64,000 nt of DNA from Hyphomicrobium sp. (GCA_021732485.1 JAKFUV010000009.1:186001-250000), one strand, 5' to 3'. Positions 1 through 9,221 are shown, counted from the stretch's first letter. Notes: generated by a model from the sequence alone, not told the origin. Program-made: numbers and translations.

Positions 1-2
1 CC

Positions 3-638
3 CGAGCTTACATTTTGAAGGCTCTGCAGCTGGCGCGGGCGCACGATTTCTATCTCTTCCTCGACGAGTGTTATTCGGAAATTTACGCGGACGACCCACC
101 GCCAGGCGGTCTTGAAACCGCGAGTGAAACGCCTGAACGGTTTCGCAATTTGGTGGTTTTCAACTCGTTATCGAAGCGCTCGAATTTGCCCGGGCTGCGG
201 TCTGGCTTTTGCGCCGGCGACGAAGCGTTTCTCGAAAGTTATGCTGAAATTCGCAATATGTGCGCTCCGACCGTGCCGGGGCCGATTCAACATGCATCCG
301 CCGCCGCTTGGCGTGACGACGGCCACGTGGCCACAGCGCAGGCGGCCTACCGCGTTAAATTCGCGATTGCGGATAAGGTGCTAGTCGGCAGATTTGACTA
401 CCAGCGGCCGGCGGGGGGATTTTGTCTTTGGCTCGATATGAGCCAATTTGGTGGCGGCAAAGACGCGGCGGTAACCTTATGGAAACGCGCTGGCGTCAAA
501 GTAATCCCAGGCAGCTTTTTGGGTGGGATTGGCCAAGATGGTACCAACCCTGGCGCGGACTATGTCCGTGTCGCGTTGGTTCAAGATCCTGCAATCATTC
601 AGGAAGCGCTCGAACGCACGATCTCCGTGCTGCGTTAA
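3..638 (+). CDS. dapC: Succinyldiaminopimelate aminotransferase, 3' part (window edge)
   Basis: C-terminal part of a class I/II PLP-dependent aminotransferase; the frame is open to the left edge, so the N-terminus lies outside the window. DECYSEIY and SLSKRSNLPGLRSGF are visible, the latter holding the Schiff-base lysine (codon at about 174-176). These motifs are typical of the DapC-like N-succinyl-LL-DAP aminotransferase that makes diaminopimelate for lysine and peptidoglycan. The gene ends 17 bp before the probable ftsK start, in the same direction, an arrangement I recall from Rhizobiales. Substrate assignment is inferred from the motifs and the neighbour; another aminotransferase subgroup is possible. 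Confidence 0.85.
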   Translation, partial: RAYILKALQLARAHDFYLFLDECYSEIYADDPPPGGLETASETPERFRNLVVFNSLSKRSNLPGLRSGFCAGDEAFLESYAEIRNMCAPTVPGPIQHASAAAWRDDGHVATAQAAYRVKFAIADKVLVGRFDYQRPAGGFCLWLDMSQFGGGKDAAVTLWKRAGVKVIPGSFLGGIGQDGTNPGADYVRVALVQDPAIIQEALERTISVLR

Positions 639-655
639 AGAGTTCGTTCGCGCCA

Positions 656-3319
656 ATGTCGCTGGACACACGAGGCATGGATCCTCAACGGCTGCTGCCG
701 CAGTCGGTTGAGGACCGGCTACTGAGCTGGCTCAGTCGAGCGTCGGGAGTGCTCCTCCTGGCGGGCGCCGCGCTGGTGTGGGCAAGCCTAGTTTCCTGGT
801 CGGTCAATGATCCAAGCTTGACGCATGCAACGACGGGTGAACCCCTTAATTGGCTCGGGCCAATCGGCGCCATTCTATCGGATTTGTTGTTGCAGACCCT
901 CGGGTTTGCGACCGTCGTCGCGCTGATCGCACCGCTGCTGTGGGGCGTTGAACTATGGCAGCAAGACCAAGTCAGATCATTACCTAATCGAACCAAACTT
1001 GGATATTTGCCGCTTGCTGTTTTGGCGATCGCCGGGGCGCTGTCGTCGCTGCCGGTCGCTCAGGCATGGCCGCTGCATCACGGCTACGGTGGTGTCGTCG
1101 GCGATGGGGTCTTCCGACTTTGCAACAATCTCTTGGCCATTGTCAGCAGCACACGCGGAGGACTGGTCGCAGGCATCGTGCTGTGGGCGCTGTCCGTTGC
1201 GTTTGGTGCGCGCTCTCTCGGTATCGATCTTGAACACGTCATGCGAGCGCTTGCGTCGTTGCTTCGCGACCTTCGCCGGGCGCGCACCGAAACCCGTGAC
1301 AGGCTGAATGTCGGTCTTGAACGGGACGTTGTTGCCGATGATCGGTCTTGGACTATTTCGTCGCTTGATGACACGCCGCCGCGTGCTCCACTGCAGTCCG
1401 TCGCAGACTGGACTGCGAATGTGCCTAATCTCGGCGACCTGCGGCCAACCACTGTTTTGCGAAATGACCTTGCGTCGATGAGCGGGACGGCAGATTTCCA
1501 GCCGGCCGGTTTGGCACCTCACAGGCCTTACGCGGGTCCGGTTACACCGGCAGCGACCAGTTTGTCGGCCGGCGTGATTGACAACGAGGGATGGTCCCCA
1601 GCGGCTGCAAATGTTGATCTGATCGCCGACCGCGGCGGATCGTTCGATCAGTTTACTGACGAAGCCAGTCGCGCGATCGCGGTCCGCTTTGCGCCAAATT
1701 CAAGCGATGTGCCAGCCGCGCAGATCAAAAGCGGTGACGTCAACGCCATCAAAAAAGTAGCGCAAAAGGCGAGCACGCTGATGGGCGCTCCGGTCCGTCG
1801 CGCCGTCGAGTCGGATTGGAAGCGGCCATCATTGAACTTGCTCAAACGGCCAACGACGGCAAAGGCTGGACCGGAGTTCACGCAAACGGTCATGCGCGGC
1901 AATGCTCGCCTGCTCGAAGATGTGTTGGCTGACTTCGGCGTCAAAGGTGAGGTGAAAGAGATCCGGCCCGGTCCGGTCGTGACTTTGTATGAACTGGAGC
2001 CGGCGCGCGGTACGAAGTCGTCGCGCGTCATCGGGCTTGCCGATGACATGGCGCGCTCGATGAGCGTCGCAAGTGTCCGTGCAGCGGTCGTGCCGGGGCG
2101 CAATGCCATCGGCCTCGAATTACCCAACCTGCGTCGCGAACCGGTCTTGCTGCGCGAAATTCTCGAAAGCGATGTCTACAAAACGAGCGATGCGGCGCTT
2201 CCGATCGCGCTCGGTAAAGGCATTGGCGGCGAACCGATCGTTGCCGATCTAGCCCGCATGCCGCATTTGCTGGTCGCTGGCACGACAGGCTCGGGAAAAT
2301 CAGTTGGCGTCAACGCTTTCATACTCTCGCTGCTGTATCGCCATGCGCCCGAAGATTGCCGGTTGCTGATGATCGATCCGAAGATGCTCGAATTGTCGGT
2401 TTACAACGGTATTCCGCATCTTTTGACACCCGTCGTCACGGATCCGCACAAGGCGGTCACCGCCCTTAATTGGGCCGTGTCGGAAATGGAAGAGCGCTAC
2501 AAGCGCATGGCATCGCTGTCGGTTCGCAACATCGATGTCTTCAATAATCGCGTGCGCAATGCCAAGAAGCGCGGCGAATTGCTGTCGCGTACGGTGCAGA
2601 CAGGTTTCGATCACAAGGGCCAAGCCATTTTCGAAAACCAGAAGATGGATCTCGAGCCGCTGCCCCACATCGTGATCGTCGTCGATGAATTCGCCGATCT
2701 GATGATCGTCGCCGGCAAGGACGTTGAATCGGCCGTGCAGCGTCTGGCGCAGATGGCACGAGCGGCTGGCATTCATCTCATCATGGCGACACAGCGTCCG
2801 TCCGTCGACATCATCACGGGCACGATTAAAGCCAATTTCCCGACCCGAATCTCTTTCAAGGTCACGTCGAAAATCGACAGCCGCACGATTTTGAACGAGC
2901 CGGGCGCCGAACAACTGCTGGGTCAGGGCGACATGCTGTATTCGACCGGCGCCGGCCAGGTTATCCGCGTGCATGGCCCCTACGTTGCGGACGAAGAGGT
3001 TGAAGCTATCGCCGATGCGCTCCGCCGCCAGGGCCCGCCCGTCTATGTCGAGGGCATTCTTGACGCGCCGCAGGTGGATGTCGTGAATAACGGTGACCGG
3101 GAACAGAGCGACGACGATCTCTATGATCGGGCCGTCGCCATCGTCCTGCGTGACCGCAAGGCGTCAATGAGCTACGTGCAGCGGCGGCTTTCTATTGGCT
3201 ACAATCGGGCTGCTAACTTGATTGAGCGGATGGAGCGCGAAGGCGTCATTTCTGCGGCGAACAATGTCGGCAAGCGCGACATTCTGTTCACGAACGGCGG
3301 CAGCAGCGACGAAGATTGA
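656..3319 (+). CDS. ftsK: DNA translocase FtsK
   Basis: Septal DNA pump that clears and aligns chromosome dimers at division; 887 residues from the ATG at 656, chosen because the longer frame starts inside dapC. Four hydrophobic segments within roughly residues 20-210 form the membrane anchor, followed by a low-complexity linker to about 430. The motor has Walker A GTTGSGKS at 542-549 and Walker B VVDEFADL around D677/E678. The last ~65 residues (RRLSIGYNRAANLIERME region) are the winged-helix gamma domain that reads KOPS sites. An ATG at 677 is an alternative start. It lies in tandem between dapC and lolA. Confidence 0.96.
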   Translation: MSLDTRGMDPQRLLPQSVEDRLLSWLSRASGVLLLAGAALVWASLVSWSVNDPSLTHATTGEPLNWLGPIGAILSDLLLQTLGFATVVALIAPLLWGVELWQQDQVRSLPNRTKLGYLPLAVLAIAGALSSLPVAQAWPLHHGYGGVVGDGVFRLCNNLLAIVSSTRGGLVAGIVLWALSVAFGARSLGIDLEHVMRALASLLRDLRRARTETRDRLNVGLERDVVADDRSWTISSLDDTPPRAPLQSVADWTANVPNLGDLRPTTVLRNDLASMSGTADFQPAGLAPHRPYAGPVTPAATSLSAGVIDNEGWSPAAANVDLIADRGGSFDQFTDEASRAIAVRFAPNSSDVPAAQIKSGDVNAIKKVAQKASTLMGAPVRRAVESDWKRPSLNLLKRPTTAKAGPEFTQTVMRGNARLLEDVLADFGVKGEVKEIRPGPVVTLYELEPARGTKSSRVIGLADDMARSMSVASVRAAVVPGRNAIGLELPNLRREPVLLREILESDVYKTSDAALPIALGKGIGGEPIVADLARMPHLLVAGTTGSGKSVGVNAFILSLLYRHAPEDCRLLMIDPKMLELSVYNGIPHLLTPVVTDPHKAVTALNWAVSEMEERYKRMASLSVRNIDVFNNRVRNAKKRGELLSRTVQTGFDHKGQAIFENQKMDLEPLPHIVIVVDEFADLMIVAGKDVESAVQRLAQMARAAGIHLIMATQRPSVDIITGTIKANFPTRISFKVTSKIDSRTILNEPGAEQLLGQGDMLYSTGAGQVIRVHGPYVADEEVEAIADALRRQGPPVYVEGILDAPQVDVVNNGDREQSDDDLYDRAVAIVLRDRKASMSYVQRRLSIGYNRAANLIERMEREGVISAANNVGKRDILFTNGGSSDED

Positions 3320-3520
3320 AAGACGTGTGTGGTGTTGCGCGCCAACACGCCCGCTTGATTGGGCAAATGGCAAAACGGTGAATGACTTGCGCCCGTCGAC
3401 AGCCTCGCGTATTCCCCGCATTTGCCGATTTGGTTGCCGCGCAATGGTCGCATTCATTGTAGACTGATCGTGCGATCTCCGCACCGGAAGCACCGGGTCG
3501 GCCGTGCCTCGGGGGGTTTA

Positions 3521-4333
3521 ATGGGACTACCGATGACGACATTGCGCTGCGCCTCGACGGCCTTGTTAGTGGCGATCTTTGCCAGTGCTGCGACCGCTCA
3601 AACAGCAGTTCCTGCGGCCGCGCCATCCGCCGTACCGGCGCCACCCACCGCCACCAAACCTCCCGCCACGACGACACCTCCTGCCACAGCACAGGCGCCT
3701 GCTACAGCAGATGGGAAACCGAACGTCGATGGATGGTCTGGCGAAATCGCGCCGACGAAATCGACAAAAGGCATTGCGCTGGATGCCACTCAAACCAAGC
3801 TGGTCGAAACTGTTTCGGGGTACTTTGGGGCGCTGCAAAACTTGAGGGGAGCATTCGTTCAAATCGGCGCCGATAACAAACGCATGCGCGGAAAGTTTTT
3901 CGTCAAGCGGCCGGGACGATTTCGCTTCGATTATTCGTTGCCGTCGCGGCAAGTCATCGTGTCGGACGGCAAATCTCTCGCCATTCAAGATTTAGATCTC
4001 AACAATGAGGATCGCGTGTCGCTCGACGACACGCCGTTCAGGCTGCTGCTCCGCCAGGACGTCAACCTGCTGCGTGACGCGCAGATCAATGAGGTTCAGC
4101 AGTCGGCCGACGTGATCGTCCTCGGGTTGCAGGACAAGAGCCCGGATACGCCCGGCAAAATTCGCCTCTACATGGTGACCAAACCAGCCCTTGAATTGAA
4201 AGAGTGGGTGACGACAGATGCGCAAGGGTTGGAAACCCGCGTCGAGGTCTCAAACCTTGTCAAGACCGAAGAGTTGGACTTGAAACTCTTTCAAATTCAA
4301 CAGCTTGGAGCCCATCGCAACACGCCCAACTAG
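3521..4333 (+). CDS. lolA: Outer-membrane lipoprotein carrier protein LolA family
   Basis: Periplasmic chaperone that ferries lipoproteins from the inner to the outer membrane. The 270-residue product has a signal peptide ending near ATAQT, a Pro/Ala/Thr-rich linker of about 50 residues, and a LolA-type beta-barrel core with KRPGRFRFDY and LRQDVNLLRDAQI. The start at 3521 follows a G-run (3511-3516); ATG 3533 is an alternative. The Pro-rich linker makes it longer than enteric LolA (~200 aa), as in other alphaproteobacteria. It follows ftsK after 201 bp, so it probably has its own promoter. Confidence 0.9.
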   Translation: MGLPMTTLRCASTALLVAIFASAATAQTAVPAAAPSAVPAPPTATKPPATTTPPATAQAPATADGKPNVDGWSGEIAPTKSTKGIALDATQTKLVETVSGYFGALQNLRGAFVQIGADNKRMRGKFFVKRPGRFRFDYSLPSRQVIVSDGKSLAIQDLDLNNEDRVSLDDTPFRLLLRQDVNLLRDAQINEVQQSADVIVLGLQDKSPDTPGKIRLYMVTKPALELKEWVTTDAQGLETRVEVSNLVKTEELDLKLFQIQQLGAHRNTPN

Positions 4334-4388
4334 GCCGAACAGAAGCAAATCAGTGTGTTGCAGTGCGGCCGCTCAGCAAGCCCAGATC

Positions 4389-4397
4389 TGTGGATAA
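4389..4397 (-). promoter_or_regulatory. Perfect DnaA box
   Basis: TGTGGATAA on the plus strand equals the consensus DnaA box TTATCCACA on the minus strand. A single box lies in the intergenic space between lolA and the candidate small RNA, 10 bp before a 10-bp inverted repeat. One 9-mer can occur by chance, so function is not established. Confidence 0.35.
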
Positions 4398-4406
4398 CGG
4401 GGATGA

Positions 4407-4430
4407 GTCGTTCACGTTTCCGTGAACGAC
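4407..4430. repeat. 10-bp inverted repeat, possible operator or hairpin
   Basis: Perfect arms GTCGTTCACG / CGTGAACGAC around a TTTC loop. No T-tract follows on either strand, so it is a poor intrinsic terminator. It sits 15 bp upstream of a TTGAAA hexamer (4445-4450) that could be the -35 of the adjacent small RNA, which would suit an operator. It could also be a weak 3' hairpin of the lolA mRNA. Confidence 0.45.
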
Positions 4431-4480
4431 GATAACTCCCCCTATTGAAAAATCACGCAGTGCGCTTAACTCTCGACTAT

Positions 4481-4625
4481 GCAGGCGGCGTCACCCTGTA
4501 TTCGGTAGTGCCCCCCGTCTCACCGAAGACGCCGCCTCTGGCACCGGCTTCCCTCCCGGTGCCGAGCGCGAAAAGCGCAAATTGCGCCCAGTCCCTCCCC
4601 CCGGGACTGGGCGTTTCTCTTTTCA
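4481..4625 (+). ncRNA. Candidate trans-acting small RNA with three C-rich hairpin loops
   Basis: Three consecutive hairpins are visible. The first has a 10-bp stem (4483-4492 with 4528-4537) carrying an inner 6-bp stem (4501-4506 with 4522-4527) whose loop contains CCCCCC. The second has an 8-bp stem (4540-4547 with 4556-4563) with loop CTTCCCTC. The third is an 11-bp intrinsic terminator stem with loop TCCCCCC. All loops could pair with Shine-Dalgarno sequences, a feature known in rhizobial small RNAs and in the CCUCC-loop RNAs of Rhodobacter. The ends are inferred: the 3' end from the terminator, the 5' end from stem 1. No family was assigned. Confidence 0.6.
4585..4625 (+). terminator. Strong intrinsic terminator
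   Basis: Perfect 11-bp stem (4585-4595 with 4603-4613), 7-nt loop TCCCCCC, followed by TTTCTCTTTTC. It points forward, more than 250 bp after lolA, and forms the last hairpin of the candidate small RNA. Confidence 0.85.
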
Positions 4626-4663
4626 GTTTTGAAATACGGCGTGATCGCGAACCATCGCGCGTG

Positions 4664-5179
4664 TCAATGCACAGCGAGCGATTGCGTTGTGCGAGTGGTA
4701 GCGCCGCGAGCCGGCGTGCCATATTCAGAGACTTGTGTCAGGGCATCGTCAACGGCGCGCAATTCCACTGCCAATTTTTTCAACCTCGACGTGATGTAGG
4801 CTGAAAAGTGTTCCGCGAGTTTGCGGTCTTCGGCCATCAGTGCGTGCATTTCGGTCCGGGATAATCGCAAAGCGCGCACTTGCGATTTCGCAACGACGGT
4901 TGACGTGTGGATCGTCTCGACCAGCATCGCCAATTCGCCGATCAGTGAACCTTCAGCCAATGGCTCCGCGACGTCAGGCCGGTCGCCTGACATCCGCACG
5001 ACACTGCCTGACACAATCACAATGGCCGCATCACCCGCTTGATCTTCTTCAATCAAGGTCTCGCCCGCGCGGTAGATGATGCGATCCGCACTGCGAACGA
5101 CCTCGGTGATTTGCAGCGGCTTCAAGCCGCGAAACAGCGGTAACGATAGAAAAGGTTTCACGAGGGCATCGATTGCCAT
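4664..5179 (-). CDS. Cyclic nucleotide-binding domain protein
   Basis: 171-residue protein made almost wholly of one Crp-type cyclic nucleotide-binding fold (PFLSLPLFRGLKPLQI, then AEGSLIGELAMLVETIHTS with the phosphate-binding GELA). There is no C-terminal helix-turn-helix, so it is probably not a DNA-binding Crp homologue but a stand-alone sensor. The start at 5179 was chosen because GGAG lies about 8 nt upstream; an upstream ATG at 5236 would add 19 unlikely residues. It lies downstream of the response regulator on the same strand, about 260 bp away. Ligand and partner are unknown. Confidence 0.8.
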   Translation of the reverse strand: MAIDALVKPFLSLPLFRGLKPLQITEVVRSADRIIYRAGETLIEEDQAGDAAIVIVSGSVVRMSGDRPDVAEPLAEGSLIGELAMLVETIHTSTVVAKSQVRALRLSRTEMHALMAEDRKLAEHFSAYITSRLKKLAVELRAVDDALTQVSEYGTPARGATTRTTQSLAVH

Positions 5180-5438
5180 CGGCCACACTCCGCTCGGATA
5201 AATTTCGAGATGTCGGGAACGCGACAGACGCAACAAACGCTGGTGAGCGGGATGAACCCAGGTGGTTCAGCGAAAAAACACGCCGAGCCGAGCAAACCAC
5301 AGCGAAAAACCTACAGGACGTTATTGATCACATTGGGTGCTGCGGGTCCACCCCGGGTGTGGACAGCATGGGGACACGCCCGGACAACTTCGAGTGTCAT
5401 CGCTTTTACGGTGATAAGCGCGCTGTGTGTTGCTGACG

Positions 5439-6125
5439 CTACGGCGACAACTTGTAGCCGCCGCTTTCGGTGATCAGCAACTCGGCGTTCGACGGATCTT
5501 TTTCGATCTTCTGGCGAAGCCGGTAAATGTGCGTTTCCAGCGTGTGGGTCGTTACGCCGGCATTGTATCCCCACACCTCGTGCAAAAGGATGTCGCGCGA
5601 CACGACTTTGTCGCCGGATCGGTAAAGGTATTTCAGGATCGAGGTTTCTTTTTCGGTCAGTCGAATTTTGCTGCCGGACTGCTCGACGAGTAATTTCGAC
5701 GCCGGCTTGAAGGTATACGGTCCGATGGCGAAGACAGCATCTTCGCTCTGCTCGTGCTGGCGAAGCTGAGCTCGAATGCGCGCCAGCAGCACGGCGAATT
5801 TGAAAGGTTTGAGAACGTAGTCGTTGGCGCCGGCGTCTAGCCCTAGGATCTGATCGGCGTCGGATGTATTGCCAGTCAGCATCACGATCGGCGTCTTAAA
5901 GCCTGACTTGCGCAACAGCTTGACGGCTTCTCGGCCGTCCATATCGGGCAGTCCGACGTCAAACACGACGAGATCGAAGCGACCAGCTTTGGCGGCTTCC
6001 ACTCCTTTCGTGGCGGTGTTGGCTTCTGAGACTTCGAACTCATCATGCAGGACGAGCTGATCTCGAAGGGAGGTGCGCAAATCCTCGTCATCATCGACGA
6101 GAAGGACCTTCCTAGCCGTGCTCAT
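5439..6125 (-). CDS. OmpR-family two-component response regulator
   Basis: 228 residues: an N-terminal receiver domain with acidic pocket VDDDED, phosphoacceptor D56 (VVFDVGLPDMDG) and conserved KPF lysine near residue 105, then a winged-helix DNA-binding domain (LTEKETSILKYLYRSG, THTLETHIYRLRQKIE). ATG 6125 is preceded by GGAG. No histidine kinase gene is adjacent, so its partner is encoded elsewhere. It is divergent from the L,D-transpeptidase gene with a ~120-bp shared upstream region, which suggests but does not show a cell-wall link. The specific orthologue was not identified. Confidence 0.92.
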   Translation of the reverse strand: MSTARKVLLVDDDEDLRTSLRDQLVLHDEFEVSEANTATKGVEAAKAGRFDLVVFDVGLPDMDGREAVKLLRKSGFKTPIVMLTGNTSDADQILGLDAGANDYVLKPFKFAVLLARIRAQLRQHEQSEDAVFAIGPYTFKPASKLLVEQSGSKIRLTEKETSILKYLYRSGDKVVSRDILLHEVWGYNAGVTTHTLETHIYRLRQKIEKDPSNAELLITESGGYKLSP

Positions 6126-6248
6126 AGAAAATTCTCCGGTATCGTTCGTTACTTCAAGCGGCAAAAGCCGGTAGGGCACCAAGCGCTAGCCTAGCATCCC
6201 GTCCCCGGGCAACATAGGCTTTGGGATGGTCCAGACAAGGGGATAAGG

Positions 6249-6869
6249 GTGCCGACGCGACCGCCGCGATGCAAGTCATGGCGAGCTAACGCCATCGGTC
6301 GAGAGCGAGGAGCCGCTGCTCCTTTTGCCGGTTCTCGACGCCGCTGGATGGCAGGCCCGATTGTGATCCGGCAACTGTCGCAGTCTTCTCCGCGCGGAAT
6401 TCTACAGTTTGGTGCTTTCCGATTTCCGTGTGCGCTTGGTCGCGCTGGCGTGCGCGCGATAAAGCGAGAAGGCGACGGCGCGACACCGCAGGGTGTGTTT
6501 GGCATCAGAGGTGTTTTTTACAATGCGCAGAATGCGGCGCGGCCCACGACGCATCTCTCGTTAAGCATCATTGGGCCGGACGACGGTTGGTGCGACGCAG
6601 TGGGGAACCGCAACTACAATCGACCGGTACAACACCCTTATGAGGCGAGTGCGGAACGCATGGTTCGCAGTGATGCCCTGTATGATGTCGTTGTCGTTCT
6701 CGACTACAACATTCAGCCGCGCGTGCAAGGGCTCGGCAGCGCGATCTTCATGCATGTCGCCCGCACCGACTACGAGCCAACTGAAGGGTGCATTGCGCTG
6801 GCCATGCCGCATCTGAGACGATTGCTGGCGCATCTTCGGCCGACCACGCGCGTGCTGCTTGGACGCTGA
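6249..6869 (+). CDS. L,D-transpeptidase family protein (YkuD domain)
   Basis: Cell-wall cross-linking enzyme type. The catalytic signature HVARTDYEPTEGCIAL holds the active Cys and upstream His; GDGATPQGVFGI is the typical YkuD entry motif (KREGDGATP). From GTG 6249 (preceded by GGGGA) it has 206 residues. The family usually begins about 20 residues before the first beta strand, so ATG 6348 (173 aa) may be the true start. No signal peptide is obvious. The gene is divergent from the response regulator and convergent with amtB. Confidence 0.85.
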   Translation: MPTRPPRCKSWRANAIGRERGAAAPFAGSRRRWMAGPIVIRQLSQSSPRGILQFGAFRFPCALGRAGVRAIKREGDGATPQGVFGIRGVFYNAQNAARPTTHLSLSIIGPDDGWCDAVGNRNYNRPVQHPYEASAERMVRSDALYDVVVVLDYNIQPRVQGLGSAIFMHVARTDYEPTEGCIALAMPHLRRLLAHLRPTTRVLLGR

Positions 6870-6877
6870 CCTTCGAC

Positions 6878-6910
6878 AAAAAAAGGCCCGGCTGCGGAAA
6901 GCACCGGGCC
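6878..6910 (-). terminator. Intrinsic terminator downstream of amtB (distal)
   Basis: Stem GGCCCGG / CCGGGCC (6885-6891 with 6904-6910); seven A on the plus strand (6878-6884) give a U-tract on the minus transcript. It is the second of two terminators behind amtB and may also stop forward transcripts of the L,D-transpeptidase inefficiently. Confidence 0.8.
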
Positions 6911-6950
6911 AGTTACGTCACATCTAGGGGTAGATGCGCGTGATAGTCGT

Positions 6951-6987
6951 CCAAAAAACAATGGCGCGGCCCCATCGGAGCCGCGCC
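6951..6987 (-). terminator. Intrinsic terminator downstream of amtB (proximal)
   Basis: 8-bp stem GGCGCGGC / GCCGCGCC (6963-6970 with 6980-6987), followed on the minus strand by ATTGTTTTTT. It starts 12 bp after the amtB stop codon. Confidence 0.8.
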
Positions 6988-6998
6988 GCCGTATCAAC

Positions 6999-8600
6999 CT
7001 AGTAGTTGTAAGCCCGCTCGCCGTGATCGGTGATATCAAGACCTTCGCGCTCTTTGTCCTCGATGGGACGAAGTCCGACCAGGATATCAACCAGCTTGAA
7101 CAGGATCGCTGAGCCAAGACCGGTCCACAGGACGGTCATGCCGACGCCTTTCGCCTGCGCCGTCAACTGGGTTATCATATCGTAGGCCCCAACCTGCAGC
7201 GTGCCTGGGACCGACAGATAGTCGGGGATGCCCGTGCCGCCAAAGTCCGGGTTCACGAGGATGCCGGTGGCAAGTGCGCCAATGATTCCGCCGACGCCAT
7301 GGATGCCGAAGACATCCAAGCTGTCGTCGTAACCGAGCGCACTCTTAATGCCGGTGCAGAACGTGTAGCAGATCACGCTTGCGACGATGCCCAGAATGAT
7401 CGAGCCCATCACGCCTGCAAATCCGCAGGCAGGTGTGATTGCCACGAGCCCGGCAACCACGCCGGAGACGAGACCGAGGATCGACGGCTTACCCTTTGCA
7501 ATCCATTCGATCAGGATCCACGCCAAGCCAGCTGCAGCCGTGCACAGCAACGTGTTCATCATCGGCACGGTCACAAATGCCGACGCTTCGAGGTTCGAGC
7601 CGACGTTGAAGCCAAACCAGCCGACCCACAGAAGCGCCGCGCCAATCATGGTCATGGTCAACGAGTGTGGCGGCATCGCTTCACGGCCGTAGCCGACGCG
7701 CTTGCCCAGCATCAAAGCGCCAACCAAACCGGCAATACCGGCGTTGATGTGGACGACCGTGCCGCCAGCGAAGTCTAAGGCGCCCCAGGCAAAAATCTGG
7801 CCGACATCGGCCAGGACAGCGTCGTAGGCCGCTTTGGCTTCAGCCGAGGCGTTGGCACCGCCAGCAGCGGCCAAGGCTTTGGCAGCGTCGCCGAAGACGT
7901 CCGGACCGCCCCAATACCAGACCATGTGGGCGACGGGGATGTAAACGAATGTCACCCAAAGCGCCGCAAACAGCATCCATGCCGAAAACTTCATGCGCTC
8001 AGCCACGGCGCCGATGATCAGCGCCGGCGTGATAGCAGCGAAGGTCATTTGGAACGCAATGAACAGATACTCTGGAATGTAAACGCCGTTAGAAAACGTT
8101 GCCGCCAGCTTGGTGGAATCGACTCCAGCCAGAAACGCTTTCGAGAATCCGCCGACGTAGGCGTTCAACTCGCCGCCGTTGGTGAAGGCCATCGAGTAGC
8201 CGTACATCACCCAAATGATCATCACCATGCACGCCGTCGCGAAAACCTGCATCGACACCGACAGCATGTTCTTCGTTCGAACGAGACCTCCATAGAACAG
8301 AGCCAGGCCCGGGACCGTCATCATCAGGACGAGCACCGTCGAGATGAACATGAAGGTGATGTCGCCTTTGTCTGGCGTTGGCGCGGCGGGCGCCGCAGCC
8401 GCAGCCTCAGGAGCCGCTTCAGCAGCAGGTGCTGCGGCGGGCGCGGCAGGTGCCGGAGCTGGCGTTGCTGCCGGGGCGTCCGTCGCAGCCGGCGGGGCCG
8501 CGTCTTGTGCCATGACCGGAACGGTCGTGAACAACGCGAGCGCGATGACGCAAAGGGCCCCCAAGGCCTTTACATATCGCTGCAAGTTTCGAAATGTCAT
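6999..8600 (-). CDS. amtB: Ammonium transporter
   Basis: Inner-membrane Amt/Rh channel for NH4+/NH3. The 533-residue protein has a signal peptide (ending near PVMAQD), then an unusual ~50-residue Ala/Pro/Glu linker, then the eleven-helix Amt core starting at about residue 80 (GLALFYGGLVRTKN, and AHMVWYWGGPDVFGD with the pore region). The C-terminal tail DITDHGERAYNY fits the GlnK-contact region. GGGAGC precedes the start. It is co-directional with glnK, 51 bp downstream, the classic glnK-amtB operon: GlnK blocks the channel when nitrogen is ample. Confidence 0.96.
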   Translation of the reverse strand: MTFRNLQRYVKALGALCVIALALFTTVPVMAQDAAPPAATDAPAATPAPAPAAPAAAPAAEAAPEAAAAAPAAPTPDKGDITFMFISTVLVLMMTVPGLALFYGGLVRTKNMLSVSMQVFATACMVMIIWVMYGYSMAFTNGGELNAYVGGFSKAFLAGVDSTKLAATFSNGVYIPEYLFIAFQMTFAAITPALIIGAVAERMKFSAWMLFAALWVTFVYIPVAHMVWYWGGPDVFGDAAKALAAAGGANASAEAKAAYDAVLADVGQIFAWGALDFAGGTVVHINAGIAGLVGALMLGKRVGYGREAMPPHSLTMTMIGAALLWVGWFGFNVGSNLEASAFVTVPMMNTLLCTAAAGLAWILIEWIAKGKPSILGLVSGVVAGLVAITPACGFAGVMGSIILGIVASVICYTFCTGIKSALGYDDSLDVFGIHGVGGIIGALATGILVNPDFGGTGIPDYLSVPGTLQVGAYDMITQLTAQAKGVGMTVLWTGLGSAILFKLVDILVGLRPIEDKEREGLDITDHGERAYNY

Positions 8601-8651
8601 GATGATAGCTCCCTGAATACCAAACTGGTCGAATTGTAAGAACGCGCCGCT

Positions 8652-9029
<378 letters not shown>

Positions 9030-9084
9030 TCAAAAAAATCTGATCCTCGCCCGATTGTGGCGACCGAGTGTCCAGCCGGATAGA

Positions 9085-9100
9085 GTCAAGAGCCGTGCCA
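9085..9100 (-). promoter_or_regulatory. glnK: Possible sigma-54 promoter of glnK-amtB
   Basis: Read on the minus strand: TGGCAC-N5-TTGAC, about 95 bp before the glnK start. The -24 element is perfect; the -12 element has GA where GC is expected, so it is an imperfect match. Ntr-regulated glnK-amtB operons commonly use sigma-54. Confidence 0.35.
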
Positions 9101-9221
9101 AGTCAGTAATGAATCATTAAGATATTGAATTTCATGAGTAAAAGATGCGCGGGCGCGCGCCAGGCCGCTGGCGCTGGCGGCGATGCGGCCCAAAAATAGT
9201 GCAAATGAGGTCAAAAGACTT

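Noticed and set aside
3332-3348. Terminator after ftsK (GTGTTG / CAACAC hairpin)
   Set aside because: 6-bp stem and no T-tract; too weak to call.
7926-8639. 237-codon forward frame antisense to amtB
   Set aside because: Arg/His-rich shadow of the Amt coding sequence and its Ala/Pro linker.
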